A DNA stretch of 42,594 nucleotides from Oscillospiraceae bacterium (GTDB lineage: Bacteria; Bacillota; Clostridia; Oscillospirales; Acutalibacteraceae). Shown here one piece after another: positions 7,042-17,578 of this stretch; positions within the stretch are counted from its first letter, which is position 1; each line of letters opens with the position of its first letter. Location: assembly GCA_902780565.1 (NCBI GenBank), contig CACZGD010000009.1, positions 1-42,594 of the forward strand, read 5' to 3'. The notes beneath the pieces were generated by a model. The model had not been told where the DNA came from and searched no databases. It saw only the letters and a program-made list of their open reading frames with translations. The position numbers and the translations under genes were made by a program.

Positions 7042-8533
7042 CCGAGCAGAAGATCTCCGCCTTCCTGAAGGCGCGGACCGACGCGTTTTCTCCCGCGCCG
7101 GTCATCTACCGCAAGGGGTCCGTGGAGCGCGTCGGCGACGGCGTGGTCCACGTTAAAAACCTGCCCGGGCGCAAATACGGCGAGCTGCTGGAATTCGGCA
7201 GCGGGGTCTACGGCATGGCGCTGGACCTGACCGAGGACGGCGTGGGCGCGGTGCTGCTGGACGCGGAGGATTCCGTGTGCGCGGGCGAGACCGTGAAGGG
7301 CACCGGGCGCGTTGCCGAGGTGCCTGTGGGCGACGTGCTGCTGGGCCGCGTGATCGATCCCATCGGCAGACCGCTGGACGAAAGGCCGCTGGACGCCGTT
7401 CGCTTTTATCCCGTGGAGCGCCCCGCGCCCGCGATCATGGACCGCCGCCCGGTGGATACGCCGCTGGAGACGGGCATTCTGGCTATTGACTCCATGATCC
7501 CGATCGGCCGCGGCCAGCGCGAGCTCATCATCGGCGACCGCCAGACAGGCAAGACCGCCATTGCGGTGGACGCCATCATCAATCAGAAGAACACGGACGT
7601 GATCTGCGTCTACTGCGCCGTGGGGCAGAAATCCTCCACGGTCGCGGGCGTGATCGAGACCCTGCGGCAGGCCGGGGCGATGGACTATTCCGTCGTCGTG
7701 CACGCGGGCGCGTCCGATTCCCCCGCGATCCAGTATCTCGCGCCGTTCGCGGCGTGCTCGATCGCGGAATATTTCGCCGAGCGGGGGCGCGACGTGCTGG
7801 TCGTTTACGACGATCTCTCGAAGCACGCGGTCGCCTACCGCACCATGACCCTGCTGCTTCTGCGTCCCCCGGGACGCGAGGCCTTCCCCGGCGATATCTT
7901 CTATCTGCACTCCCGTCTGCTGGAGCGCGCCGCCTGTCTGTCCGAGGAAAAAGGCGGCGGCACCGTGACGGCGCTGCCGATCGTGGAGACCATGGCGGGC
8001 AATATCTCGTCCTATATCCCCACGAACATCATCTCCATCACGGACGGGCAGATCTATCTCGAAAGCGAGCTGTTCCACGCAGGCGTGCGTCCCGCGGTCA
8101 ACACGGGCCTTTCGGTCTCGCGCGTCGGGCGCAGCGCCCAAAGCGACGCCATGAAGGCGGTGTCCGGCACGCTGCGCATCGATCTGTCGCAGTACCGCGA
8201 AATGGCGGTGTTTACCCGCTTCGGCAGCGACCTCGACTCCTTTACGAGCAAGCTCCTGCGCCGGGGCGAGACCCTGATGAACCTGTTCAAGCAGGATAAA
8301 TCCAAGCCCTATACGCTGTTCGAGGAGGTCGCCGTGCTGCTCGGCTATGAAGCGGACGCCTTCCGCGACACCGCTATGAAGGACCTGCGGAAAACCGTGG
8401 CGGATTACCTGACCGCCATGAAGCAGGCGTTCCCGGACGAAGCGTCCGCCATGAACGCGACCGGCGCCATGGACGCGGACCTGAAGGCGCGTTTGCTGCA
8501 GGCCGCCGAGGCCTTCCGGGAGGGGAGGACGTT

Positions 8534-8537
<4 letters not shown>
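7038..8537 (+). CDS. atpA: F1Fo ATP synthase subunit alpha
   Basis: The product is a 499-residue non-catalytic nucleotide-binding subunit of F1. It shows the Walker A motif GDRQTGKT, the Walker B region VLVVYDD, and the arginine finger in SVSRVGRSAQ. The N-terminal helix (ISAFLKARTDAF), which normally docks on delta, is still present although delta is reduced. Length and motifs are normal. It overlaps delta upstream and gamma downstream by ATGA at both ends, so translation is probably coupled along delta-alpha-gamma. Confidence 0.95.
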
Positions 8538-10815
<2,278 letters not shown>

Positions 10816-10826
10816 AGGAGTCGCCT

Positions 10827-11237
10827 ATGGCCGAAACATTCCGATACCGGATCTATACGCCCGAAAAGATCTTTCAGGACGACGTGACCGAAAGCCTTGT
10901 CCTGCAGGGGTTGGACGGGCAGCTCTGCGTGCAGGCGCACCATATGCCCGCGCTCTTCGCGCTGGACACGGGGCTCATCCGCGTCAAAAAGGACGGCGTC
11001 TGGCGGCAGTTCGTCTCGACCGAGGGGTTCGTGGACGTCAACTATAACCGCGCCTATATCTATGTGGACTTCTGTCTGGAGGAAGAGGACGCCGAAAAGG
11101 CTGCGGAGGAGCTGACCCGCCTGAAGGCAAGGGAGCGCCGTTCGGTGCGCGAGCATAAGCGCAACGCCATCACGCTGGCGCGGACCATCGCCGAGCTCAG
11201 CCGCCGCGACCGCAAAAACAAAAGCCCGAATTTATAA
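10827..11237 (+). CDS. atpC: F1Fo ATP synthase subunit epsilon
   Basis: The central-stalk subunit has 136 residues and ends the operon. The N-terminal beta sandwich (YRIYTPEKIFQDDVTESLVLQGLDG, with AHHMPALFALDTG) is followed by a C-terminal helical hairpin (EEEDAEKAAEELTRLKARERR), which in this family can extend to inhibit ATP hydrolysis. AAAGGAG precedes the ATG. A strong terminator follows after 9 bp. Confidence 0.93.
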   Translation: MAETFRYRIYTPEKIFQDDVTESLVLQGLDGQLCVQAHHMPALFALDTGLIRVKKDGVWRQFVSTEGFVDVNYNRAYIYVDFCLEEEDAEKAAEELTRLKARERRSVREHKRNAITLARTIAELSRRDRKNKSPNL

Positions 11238-11246
11238 AAGAATGGT

Positions 11247-11284
11247 GAAAAACGTCTCCAAACAGGCGTTTTTCGCTTTTTTCT
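11247..11284 (+). terminator. Terminator of the atp operon
   Basis: GAAAAACGTCT (11247-11257) pairs with AGGCGTTTTTC (11264-11274), with one G-U pair and a 6-nt loop, and is followed by GCTTTTTTC. It sits directly after epsilon. Confidence 0.85.
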
Positions 11285-11316
11285 CGCTATCCGCCGCCGG
11301 ATTTGCAAAAAAGCGG

Positions 11317-11345
11317 TTGACGAACGCCGTCTTTTTTCGTATAAT
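11317..11345 (+). promoter_or_regulatory. Promoter of the acidic membrane-anchored protein gene
   Basis: -35 TTGACG (11317-11322), 17-bp spacer, consensus -10 TATAAT (11340-11345). The start codon lies 45 bp downstream after a GGAGA site. Confidence 0.8.
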
Positions 11346-11390
11346 ATAATAGATTTTATATATCCCGGGCAGACCCGGAAGGAGATTCCC

Positions 11391-12317
11391 ATGAGCAAAA
11401 AACGTAAACGCAAACGCATGAGTCTGAGCACCCGCAGACAGATCGTTCTGCTGCTGTTCCTGCTGATCGTGGTGTCGGTCCTGATCATCTGGCTGGTCCG
11501 CTGGCGCGCGGAAAACACCACCACGCAGCACCGCAGCAATAATAACCCGCTGATTACCCGGAACGGGGAGGAGGACACGGAGGCGGATTATTCCGTGCCG
11601 GAGGTGAAGTTCATACACCCCGCCAAGATCACGGACGCCGAGGCGGAAAAGATCTTCCGCGACGCGAACGATTTCTATATGACATGGATCTATTACGGGC
11701 CGAAGCTGGACGACGGCAAGGGCTATGAAAAGCGCCTTGTGAACAAGATCTATCTGCCTGTGGTGGAGGAAGGCTTTACCTCCATCGAGGCGATCCTGCG
11801 CACCTCCGCCGTCTATTTCGGGCAGGGGACCTTCGATCAGCGGATCGAGGCGCTGTATTTCGAGAAGAACGGCAAGCTGTATGCCAAGCTCCCGAAGGAG
11901 CTGCTGCCGGAGGAACCGGAAGAGCCCGAGGAGGATGAGGACGATTGGGACGACGATGAGGACGAGGAGACCGTGTCCGAAGCCGCCGAGTCCTCCAATG
12001 AAAACTGGCATACGCCGGACGAGGACCGCGCCGAGGTGGTGCAGTACAATTTCCGGATCACCGAGCGCGAAAATAACGCGGTCAACTTCAGGGTCCGTCT
12101 GTATACCGACGAGGAGCTTGAGGATTTTGCGGTCGTCACGAATCATATGCGCCTGACCATGGGTATGCCGCCCTTTGACGAGAGCTTCAACGGCATTTAC
12201 GGCTACGCCGGCGCCGGCCTGCACGGCGAGGACGAGGACGTGCCGATCGAGGTCTATTCCGAACCAGAGCCCGAGACCGAGGAGAGCACGGAAGACGCCG
12301 AAGCGGACGAGGATTGA
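11391..12317 (+). CDS. Membrane-anchored acidic protein, possibly IseA-like
   Basis: The 308-residue product has a very basic N-terminus (MSKKRKRKRMSLSTRR), one transmembrane helix (about 17-37) and a large outside domain with an inserted Glu/Asp-rich stretch (about 178-200) and an acidic tail. The segment DAEAEKIFRDANDFYMTWIYYG, with a later YNFRITERENNAVNFRVRLY, recalls the fold of the Bacillus IseA cell-wall DL-endopeptidase inhibitor family, but this is a tentative resemblance. It is transcribed alone between two terminators. No catalytic motif is seen. Confidence 0.7.
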   Translation: MSKKRKRKRMSLSTRRQIVLLLFLLIVVSVLIIWLVRWRAENTTTQHRSNNNPLITRNGEEDTEADYSVPEVKFIHPAKITDAEAEKIFRDANDFYMTWIYYGPKLDDGKGYEKRLVNKIYLPVVEEGFTSIEAILRTSAVYFGQGTFDQRIEALYFEKNGKLYAKLPKELLPEEPEEPEEDEDDWDDDEDEETVSEAAESSNENWHTPDEDRAEVVQYNFRITERENNAVNFRVRLYTDEELEDFAVVTNHMRLTMGMPPFDESFNGIYGYAGAGLHGEDEDVPIEVYSEPEPETEESTEDAEADED

Positions 12318-12339
12318 GTCTGCGTCACAGAATCAATGG

Positions 12340-12370
12340 AACGCGTTCACTGCGGTGGGCGCGTTTTTTC
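12340..12370 (+). terminator. Terminator after the acidic membrane protein gene
   Basis: AACGCGTTCAC (12340-12350) pairs with GTGGGCGCGTT (12355-12365) with two G-U pairs and a TGCG loop, then TTTTC. It lies 22 bp past the stop codon. Confidence 0.82.
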
Positions 12371-12416
12371 GGTCAACGGAAGCCCGGCTTACGCGTCGCA
12401 AAAACCTGTATAAGCC

Positions 12417-12445
12417 TTGCAAAATGAACCACTATATGGTATAAA
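12417..12445 (+). promoter_or_regulatory. Promoter of the Na/Pi cotransporter gene
   Basis: -35 TTGCAA (12417-12422), 17-bp spacer, -10 TATAAA (12440-12445). It overlaps the upstream in-frame TTG, which supports the later start at 12474. Confidence 0.7.
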
Positions 12446-12473
12446 GATAGCGGAATACGGAATAAAGGAGAAA

Positions 12474-14231
12474 ATGATTTTGTCTGTTTCTGAGATCATG
12501 GCCCTGCTCACGGGCGTCGCGCTGTTTCTGTTCGGCATGACGCTGATGGGCGACGGGCTGAAAAAAGTCGCAGGCAGCCGGTTGGAGCTGATCCTCTACC
12601 GCCTGTCCGGCACCCCGCTGCGCGGGCTGCTGCTCGGCACCGGCGTCACGGCGGTGATCCAGTCCTCCTGCGCCACCTCGGTGATGGTCGTGGGCTTTGT
12701 GAACGCGGGCATGATGCCGCTGCGCCGCAGCGTCAACGTGATCCTCGGCGCGATTCTGGGCACCAGCGTCACGGGCTGGGTGATCTGCCTCGGCTATCTG
12801 CAGGGGGCAGGCACGCTGAAAAGCCTGCTGTCCACCGCCACGCTCACCGCGGCGGTCGCGCTGGTCGGCGTGATCCTGCGTATGTTCACCAAAACGCCCG
12901 CCAAGCGCCACATCGGGGATATCCTGCTGGGCTTTGCGGTCCTCATGACCGGCATGTCCGCCATGAGCGGCGCGGTCTCCGCCCTCGGGCAGGACCCCGC
13001 GTTTGTTTCGCTCCTGCAGTCGCTCGATCATCCGCTTGCGGGCATTCTGGCTGGCGCGGTGTTCACGGCGGTGCTGCAAAGCGCCAGCGCGGCGGTGGGC
13101 ATCATTCAGGCGCTGTCCTTCACGGGCGCCATGCAGGCGCAGCAGGCGCTGGGGCTGCTTATGGGCGTCGCCATCGGCGCGGCGGCTCCCGTGCTGCTTG
13201 CCGCCATCGGCGCGGGGCGCGCCGGCAAACGCGCTTCGCTCGTGTATCCCATTGCCGGTGTGCTGGGCGTGGCGGCAGTCGGCGGCGTGTTTTACGCGGT
13301 CAACGCGTTCGTTCCCTTCGGGTTCCTGTCGCAAACGGTCGATCCCTTCTCCGTCGCGGCGCTCAATTCCGTGCTGCGGCTGGTCATGGTGGCGGCGCTC
13401 ACCCCCTTTGCCGGGCTGATCGAGCGGCTGACCGGCGTGCTTGTGCGGGAAAAGAAGTCGAAGGCGATCGAAGCAGGCCCGATGCTGGAGGACCGCTTCC
13501 TTTCCTATCCCACGCTTGCCATCGAGCAGAGCCGCATGGCGGTGGACGCCATGGCAAAGCTCAGCCGCAGCGGCGTCATGCTGGCGCTGAAGATCATCGG
13601 CAGCTACACCGCCGCCGAATTTGAGGAGGTCCGCGCGCTGGAAAAATCCGTGGACGACTATGAGGATAAGCTCGGCTCCTTCCTGATGCGTCTGACCGGC
13701 AAGGAGCTGGACCGCCGGCAGAACGAGGACGTGGCGAAGTTCCTCCGGGCGCTGACGGATCTGGAGCGGATCTCGGACCACGCGCTGAACCTCGGGGAAA
13801 GCGCGAAGGAGCTGCACGATAAAAAGATCCGCTTTTCGGAGGACGCGCAGCGAGAGATGGACGTGCTGTTCGCGGCGCTGACGGAGATCATGGATCTGAC
13901 CGCCGGGGCGTTCGAGTCGGACGACGCCGCCAAGGCCAAGCGGGTGGAGCCGCTGGAGGAGCGCATCGACGAGCTGTGCGAGACCATGAAGCGGCGGCAC
14001 GTGGAGCGGCTGCAGTCCGGCAAATGCACGATCTCGCAGGGGTTCGTGTTCAACGATATCCTGACGAACGTGGAGCGCGTTTCCGACCATTGCTCCAACC
14101 TCGCGCTGGAAATGCTGGAGGTGCGGGACGACACCATGGCGTCGCACGGGTATCTGCATGAGCTGAAGGCGAAGGAAAAACAGGCGATGGAAGAGGCGTA
14201 CGAGGACTACGCCGGGCGGTACGCGATCTGA
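12474..14231 (+). CDS. Na+/phosphate cotransporter with PhoU-like domain
   Basis: The 585-residue product has two inverted Na/Pi-cotransporter repeats with the QSS-type signatures AVIQSSCATSVMVVGF and AVLQSASAAVGIIQAL, and 8-9 membrane helices in its first 320 residues. A cytoplasmic C-terminal part (about 340-570) is helical and PhoU-like (FLRALTDLERISDHALNLGESAKEL and ILTNVERVSDHCSNLALEML). The family takes up inorganic phosphate with sodium, and the PhoU part probably regulates flux. The start at 12474 follows AAAGGAG. A TTG at 12417 is in frame but falls in the promoter. It is a single-gene unit. Confidence 0.9.
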   Translation: MILSVSEIMALLTGVALFLFGMTLMGDGLKKVAGSRLELILYRLSGTPLRGLLLGTGVTAVIQSSCATSVMVVGFVNAGMMPLRRSVNVILGAILGTSVTGWVICLGYLQGAGTLKSLLSTATLTAAVALVGVILRMFTKTPAKRHIGDILLGFAVLMTGMSAMSGAVSALGQDPAFVSLLQSLDHPLAGILAGAVFTAVLQSASAAVGIIQALSFTGAMQAQQALGLLMGVAIGAAAPVLLAAIGAGRAGKRASLVYPIAGVLGVAAVGGVFYAVNAFVPFGFLSQTVDPFSVAALNSVLRLVMVAALTPFAGLIERLTGVLVREKKSKAIEAGPMLEDRFLSYPTLAIEQSRMAVDAMAKLSRSGVMLALKIIGSYTAAEFEEVRALEKSVDDYEDKLGSFLMRLTGKELDRRQNEDVAKFLRALTDLERISDHALNLGESAKELHDKKIRFSEDAQREMDVLFAALTEIMDLTAGAFESDDAAKAKRVEPLEERIDELCETMKRRHVERLQSGKCTISQGFVFNDILTNVERVSDHCSNLALEMLEVRDDTMASHGYLHELKAKEKQAMEEAYEDYAGRYAI

Positions 14232-14285
14232 GGCCGGACCGTCCCCGATTTTTCACTGTTCGCGCAAATTCGGTCGATTCCTGTC

Positions 14286-14314
14286 TTGCATTTGACGGTA
14301 TGGCGTGGTATACT
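14286..14314 (+). promoter_or_regulatory. Promoter of the zinc-ribbon/BMP-domain gene
   Basis: -35 TTGCAT (14286-14291), 17-bp spacer, -10 TATACT (14309-14314). The -35 region reads TTGCATTTGAC, identical to the promoter at 23245. The 54 bp between the previous stop and this site hold no clear terminator. Confidence 0.72.
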
Positions 14315-14349
14315 GATGAAAGATTGGCATGGGGAAGGAAGCGGTCGTT

Positions 14350-16050
14350 ATGAAGCGTTGTCCGCGCTGCGGGCGAGAAACAGAGGACGTCGGCAAATTC
14401 TGCTCGTATTGCGGGCAGGATCTGCGCGCGCCGTCCGTCAGGCTGCCCTCCGGGCAGTCGGATACGCGGACCATCCCGCGCAAGCCTGCGCCGAAGACCG
14501 ATAAAAAAGGAAAAGCCGACAAAAAACAGGTCCCCGCGCCGGAAAAAACGACCGTCAGGGAGTCGGAAGCTCCCGCGCCGGAAACGAAAATCAAGGAGTC
14601 GGAAGCTCTCGCGCCGGACAAACAGACAGATAAGAGCCCCGAACAGACCGTCCCCGCGCCGGAGAGCGGAATTGCGGCAAACGCGCCCGCCCCCGCCGAG
14701 GCGGCCCCGCACGGCAAAAGGGACCGGGATCTGGAGCCGGACAGGCCGCGGTATTTCGGCGCGGCGGTGATCGGGCTGGCGCTCGCGGCGCTGCTGGCGC
14801 TGGGCGTCGGCGGGATCCTGCTCGTGCGCCGTCTGCCCCGCGCGCGCAGACCGGAGCCGTCCGACGCGGCCGGAACGTCGGCGGTGACAGAGGAGAGCGC
14901 GTCCGCGTCGGAAACGGAACCGGAGCCGGAGGCAACGACCCTCCCGCTCAAGCCCGTGCTGAAGATCGGGCTGCTTTCCGCCGGGGCGACCGGCAAGGCG
15001 CCGGAGCAGGCAGAGGCGGCGTTTACGGATGAGGACCCCGTGCCGCAGGTCTACGCCACGCCGGACGTGGCGGCGGACGAGGGCTGCTTTGACCTCGCCT
15101 GCGCCCTTGCGTCGCAGGGGTGCCGTCTGGTGATCGCGGACGATCCCACGCTCGAGCCCTATCTGCGGCAGGCTGCCGGGCTGTACCCGAACACGGCGTT
15201 CTGCGTGTACGGCGGCGTGACCGCGAACAACGGCGGCGTGCCGAATTTCCATAACTTCTATCCCCGGATCTTCGAGGGGACGTATCTTGCCGGCGTCGCC
15301 GCGGGGGAGACCCTGCGTGAGACGTCGCCGGACGCGCCGCAGCTCGGCTTTGTGTGCGGGCAGGGCGGCGCGCCGGATATTTCCGCCTACACGGCGTGGT
15401 TCCTTGGGGTGAAAAGCGTGATCCCGGACGCGAAAATGACCGTCCGGCGCACGGATCCGAAGGATGCCGAAGCCGGCGCGGCGGCGGTCGGGGCGCTGAA
15501 AAAGAACGGCGCCGTCCTGATCGGCACGAATCTGGAAAACGAGGAGATCGCGGCCGCCTTGGAAGCGGCGGGGGTCCCCTATACCTGCATGGGCGAAAAG
15601 GCCGGGGAAAACTGCCTTGCCGCCGTTTCGGTCACATTGGAGCCCTTTTTCGCGGCTGCCGGGCGCGCCGTCACCGGCGGGGAAGCCCTGCCCGCGGACT
15701 GGTCCGGCGGAGTCGCCGACGGCGCGGTCACGCTGATTCCCGGCGAAAAAACCAAGCCCATAGAGCCGACGACCGGCGGGGACGGCGAGGACCCGGACGA
15801 AGCGCCCGCCGCGCCTCTTCGTCCGTGGCAAAAGGCGGAGGCGGACCTGAAGGCCGGCAAGCTGCAGGTCTTCGCGCTCTACTCCTTCCTGATCAACGAA
15901 AAGCGCCTGTTCTCCTATCACGCGGACGTGATCGCGGACGAGCTCGGCGCGCCCGATACCGAGGCGGTCTCCGACGGCGCGTTCCGGGAGTGCGTCTATC
16001 GCAGCGCCCCCTATTTCGATCTGCGCGTGGACGGGATCACGGTGGAATAA
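14350..16050 (+). CDS. Zinc-ribbon, single-TM protein with BMP/PnrA-like binding domain
   Basis: The 566-residue product has an N-terminal zinc ribbon (C4, C7, C18, C21), a Lys/Pro/Glu-rich linker with PAPE repeats, one transmembrane helix (about 136-159), an acidic linker, and a domain from about 203 to 475. That domain resembles basic membrane proteins (BMP/PnrA, nucleoside-binding ABC receptors): YPNTAFCVYGGV, FEGTYLAGVAAGETL, LGFVCGQGG, TAWFLGVKSVIPDAKM. Such domains are normally free lipoproteins. Here one is tethered through a cytoplasmic zinc ribbon with no ABC transporter nearby, which suggests a receptor or sensor. About 80 further residues follow with no recognised fold. The ATG at 14350 is chosen over 14329 because GAAGGA lies about 10 bp upstream of it. 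Confidence 0.8.
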   Translation: MKRCPRCGRETEDVGKFCSYCGQDLRAPSVRLPSGQSDTRTIPRKPAPKTDKKGKADKKQVPAPEKTTVRESEAPAPETKIKESEALAPDKQTDKSPEQTVPAPESGIAANAPAPAEAAPHGKRDRDLEPDRPRYFGAAVIGLALAALLALGVGGILLVRRLPRARRPEPSDAAGTSAVTEESASASETEPEPEATTLPLKPVLKIGLLSAGATGKAPEQAEAAFTDEDPVPQVYATPDVAADEGCFDLACALASQGCRLVIADDPTLEPYLRQAAGLYPNTAFCVYGGVTANNGGVPNFHNFYPRIFEGTYLAGVAAGETLRETSPDAPQLGFVCGQGGAPDISAYTAWFLGVKSVIPDAKMTVRRTDPKDAEAGAAAVGALKKNGAVLIGTNLENEEIAAALEAAGVPYTCMGEKAGENCLAAVSVTLEPFFAAAGRAVTGGEALPADWSGGVADGAVTLIPGEKTKPIEPTTGGDGEDPDEAPAAPLRPWQKAEADLKAGKLQVFALYSFLINEKRLFSYHADVIADELGAPDTEAVSDGAFRECVYRSAPYFDLRVDGITVE

Positions 16051-16112
16051 GCCGGATGGCGCCGCCGAGCGGCGCGGGCGCACGAAGACACTGGCACACG
16101 GGAATATCATGC

Positions 16113-16142
16113 AACGGGATGCTGCGGCGTCCCGTTTTTTTT
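16113..16142 (+). terminator. Terminator after the zinc-ribbon/BMP gene
   Basis: AACGGGATGC (16113-16122) pairs with GCGTCCCGTT (16127-16136) around a TGCG loop, followed by a run of T. Confidence 0.85.
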
Positions 16143-16143
16143 G

Positions 16144-16172
16144 TTGTATTTTACGGATAGATATGCTACAAT
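16144..16172 (+). promoter_or_regulatory. Promoter of the GH30-transporter operon
   Basis: -35 TTGTAT (16144-16149), 17-bp spacer, -10 TACAAT (16167-16172) preceded by TGC (extended -10). The stretch TTGTATTTTACGG resembles the promoter at 19879. Confidence 0.7.
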
Positions 16173-16204
16173 GAACGCAGAAATATGCAGAAGGGGAGAG
16201 GGCA

Positions 16205-17578
16205 ATGAAGCTGACGCTGGATACGTCCCGGCGGTATCAGACCTTCGGCGGGATCGGCGCGTCGGGCGCGTGGTGGGCGCAGTATGCGGGCACGTGGACG
16301 AAGCCGGACAAAACGACCGGGGAGGAGACCCGCGCGCGGCTCGCGAAGCTCCTGTACTCGCCGACGGAGGGCATCGGCATGCAGATCTACCGCTATAATC
16401 TCGGCGGCGGTTCGGCTTCGTCCGGAAAGGGGCGCTACGTGGACCGCTGGCGCCGGGCGGAGGATTTTTACGCGCCGGACGGCAGTCTGGACTTTACGAA
16501 GGACGCGGGGGCTGTGGCCATGCTGCGCCTTGTGGTGGAGGCCGGCGCGTCGGAGGTCGTGTTTTTCGTCAATTCCCCGCCGGAGCGCCTGACGAAAAAC
16601 GGCATGGCGCAGCTATGCAGGCGGCAGCTCCTGCGCACGAACCTTGCGAAAAAGCAGATCCCGGCGTTCGCGGACTACTGCCTCAACGTGACCGCGCATT
16701 TCATCGGGGAGGGGATCCCGGTGCGGTATCTGTCGCCCGTCAACGAGCCGCTTTGGCTGTGGAACGGCGGGCAGGAGGGCTGCCACTATTCGCCCCGGCA
16801 GGTGCTGCGGGTGCTGTCGGCGTTCGCCGTGGCGATGGAAAAGCGGACGGACCTTCGCGGTCTGAAGCTTGCCGCTGCGGAAAACGGGGACATCCGCTGG
16901 CTGAACCGCGCCTATACCCGCGTCTGCCTCAAAAAAGAGGCCGTGCGGCGGCTGCTTGATGGGATCGACGTGCACGCCTATTGCATTCCGCAGGCGTTTC
17001 TGCCGCGCTTTCTCAACGACCGCGCGGCGTTCCTCAGGCGCTTTCGCGCTTATCTGGACCGGCGCTTTCCGGGCGTGCCGGTGCAGACCAGCGAATGGAC
17101 CCACATGCAGGGCGGGCGCGACGCCGGGATGGATTCGGCGCTGGAGACCGCAAAGGTGATGCTGGAGGATTTCACGCTCCTCGGCGTGACGAAGTTCTCG
17201 CACTGGCTGGCCTGCTCGCACTATGACTACTGCGACGGGCTGATCTATCTGGACCCCGACACGCAGGGCTATACCCTCACGAAGCGCTATTTCGTGACGG
17301 GTCAGTTCTCGAAATATATCCCGCTCGGGGCGGCGCGCTTTGAAACGGCGACGGACGAGCCGGACGTCAGAAGCGTCGGGTTCGTGAAGGACGGCGCCCG
17401 CACGGTGGTGCTGATGAACGCCGGAACGGCGGAAAAGACCTTCCCCGCGCCGTTCATGGGGCGCTTCATCGTGACGGACGAAACGCGTTCGCTGGACGAA
17501 ACCGGGATGACCGCCGGGCAGACCCTCACGCTGCCGGGCAGGAGCGTTGCGACGCTGAAGGAGGACGCGGTATGCTGA
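16205..17578 (+). CDS. Glycoside hydrolase family 30, cytoplasmic
   Basis: The 457-residue product shows the GH30 (clan GH-A) pattern: an opening QTFGGIGASGAWWAQ, the acid/base glutamate in SPVNEPLWLWNG (about residue 180), and the nucleophile glutamate in VPVQTSEWTH (about 298), then a small C-terminal beta domain. GH30 members cleave beta-linked glycans such as glucosylceramide, beta-1,6-glucan or galactan, or xylan. The specificity here cannot be told. There is no signal peptide, so it should act inside the cell on sugars brought in by the transporter encoded next. The start follows GGGGAGAGGGCA. The stop overlaps the next start (ATGCTGA at 17572-17578). Confidence 0.85.
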   Translation: MKLTLDTSRRYQTFGGIGASGAWWAQYAGTWTKPDKTTGEETRARLAKLLYSPTEGIGMQIYRYNLGGGSASSGKGRYVDRWRRAEDFYAPDGSLDFTKDAGAVAMLRLVVEAGASEVVFFVNSPPERLTKNGMAQLCRRQLLRTNLAKKQIPAFADYCLNVTAHFIGEGIPVRYLSPVNEPLWLWNGGQEGCHYSPRQVLRVLSAFAVAMEKRTDLRGLKLAAAENGDIRWLNRAYTRVCLKKEAVRRLLDGIDVHAYCIPQAFLPRFLNDRAAFLRRFRAYLDRRFPGVPVQTSEWTHMQGGRDAGMDSALETAKVMLEDFTLLGVTKFSHWLACSHYDYCDGLIYLDPDTQGYTLTKRYFVTGQFSKYIPLGAARFETATDEPDVRSVGFVKDGARTVVLMNAGTAEKTFPAPFMGRFIVTDETRSLDETGMTAGQTLTLPGRSVATLKEDAVC

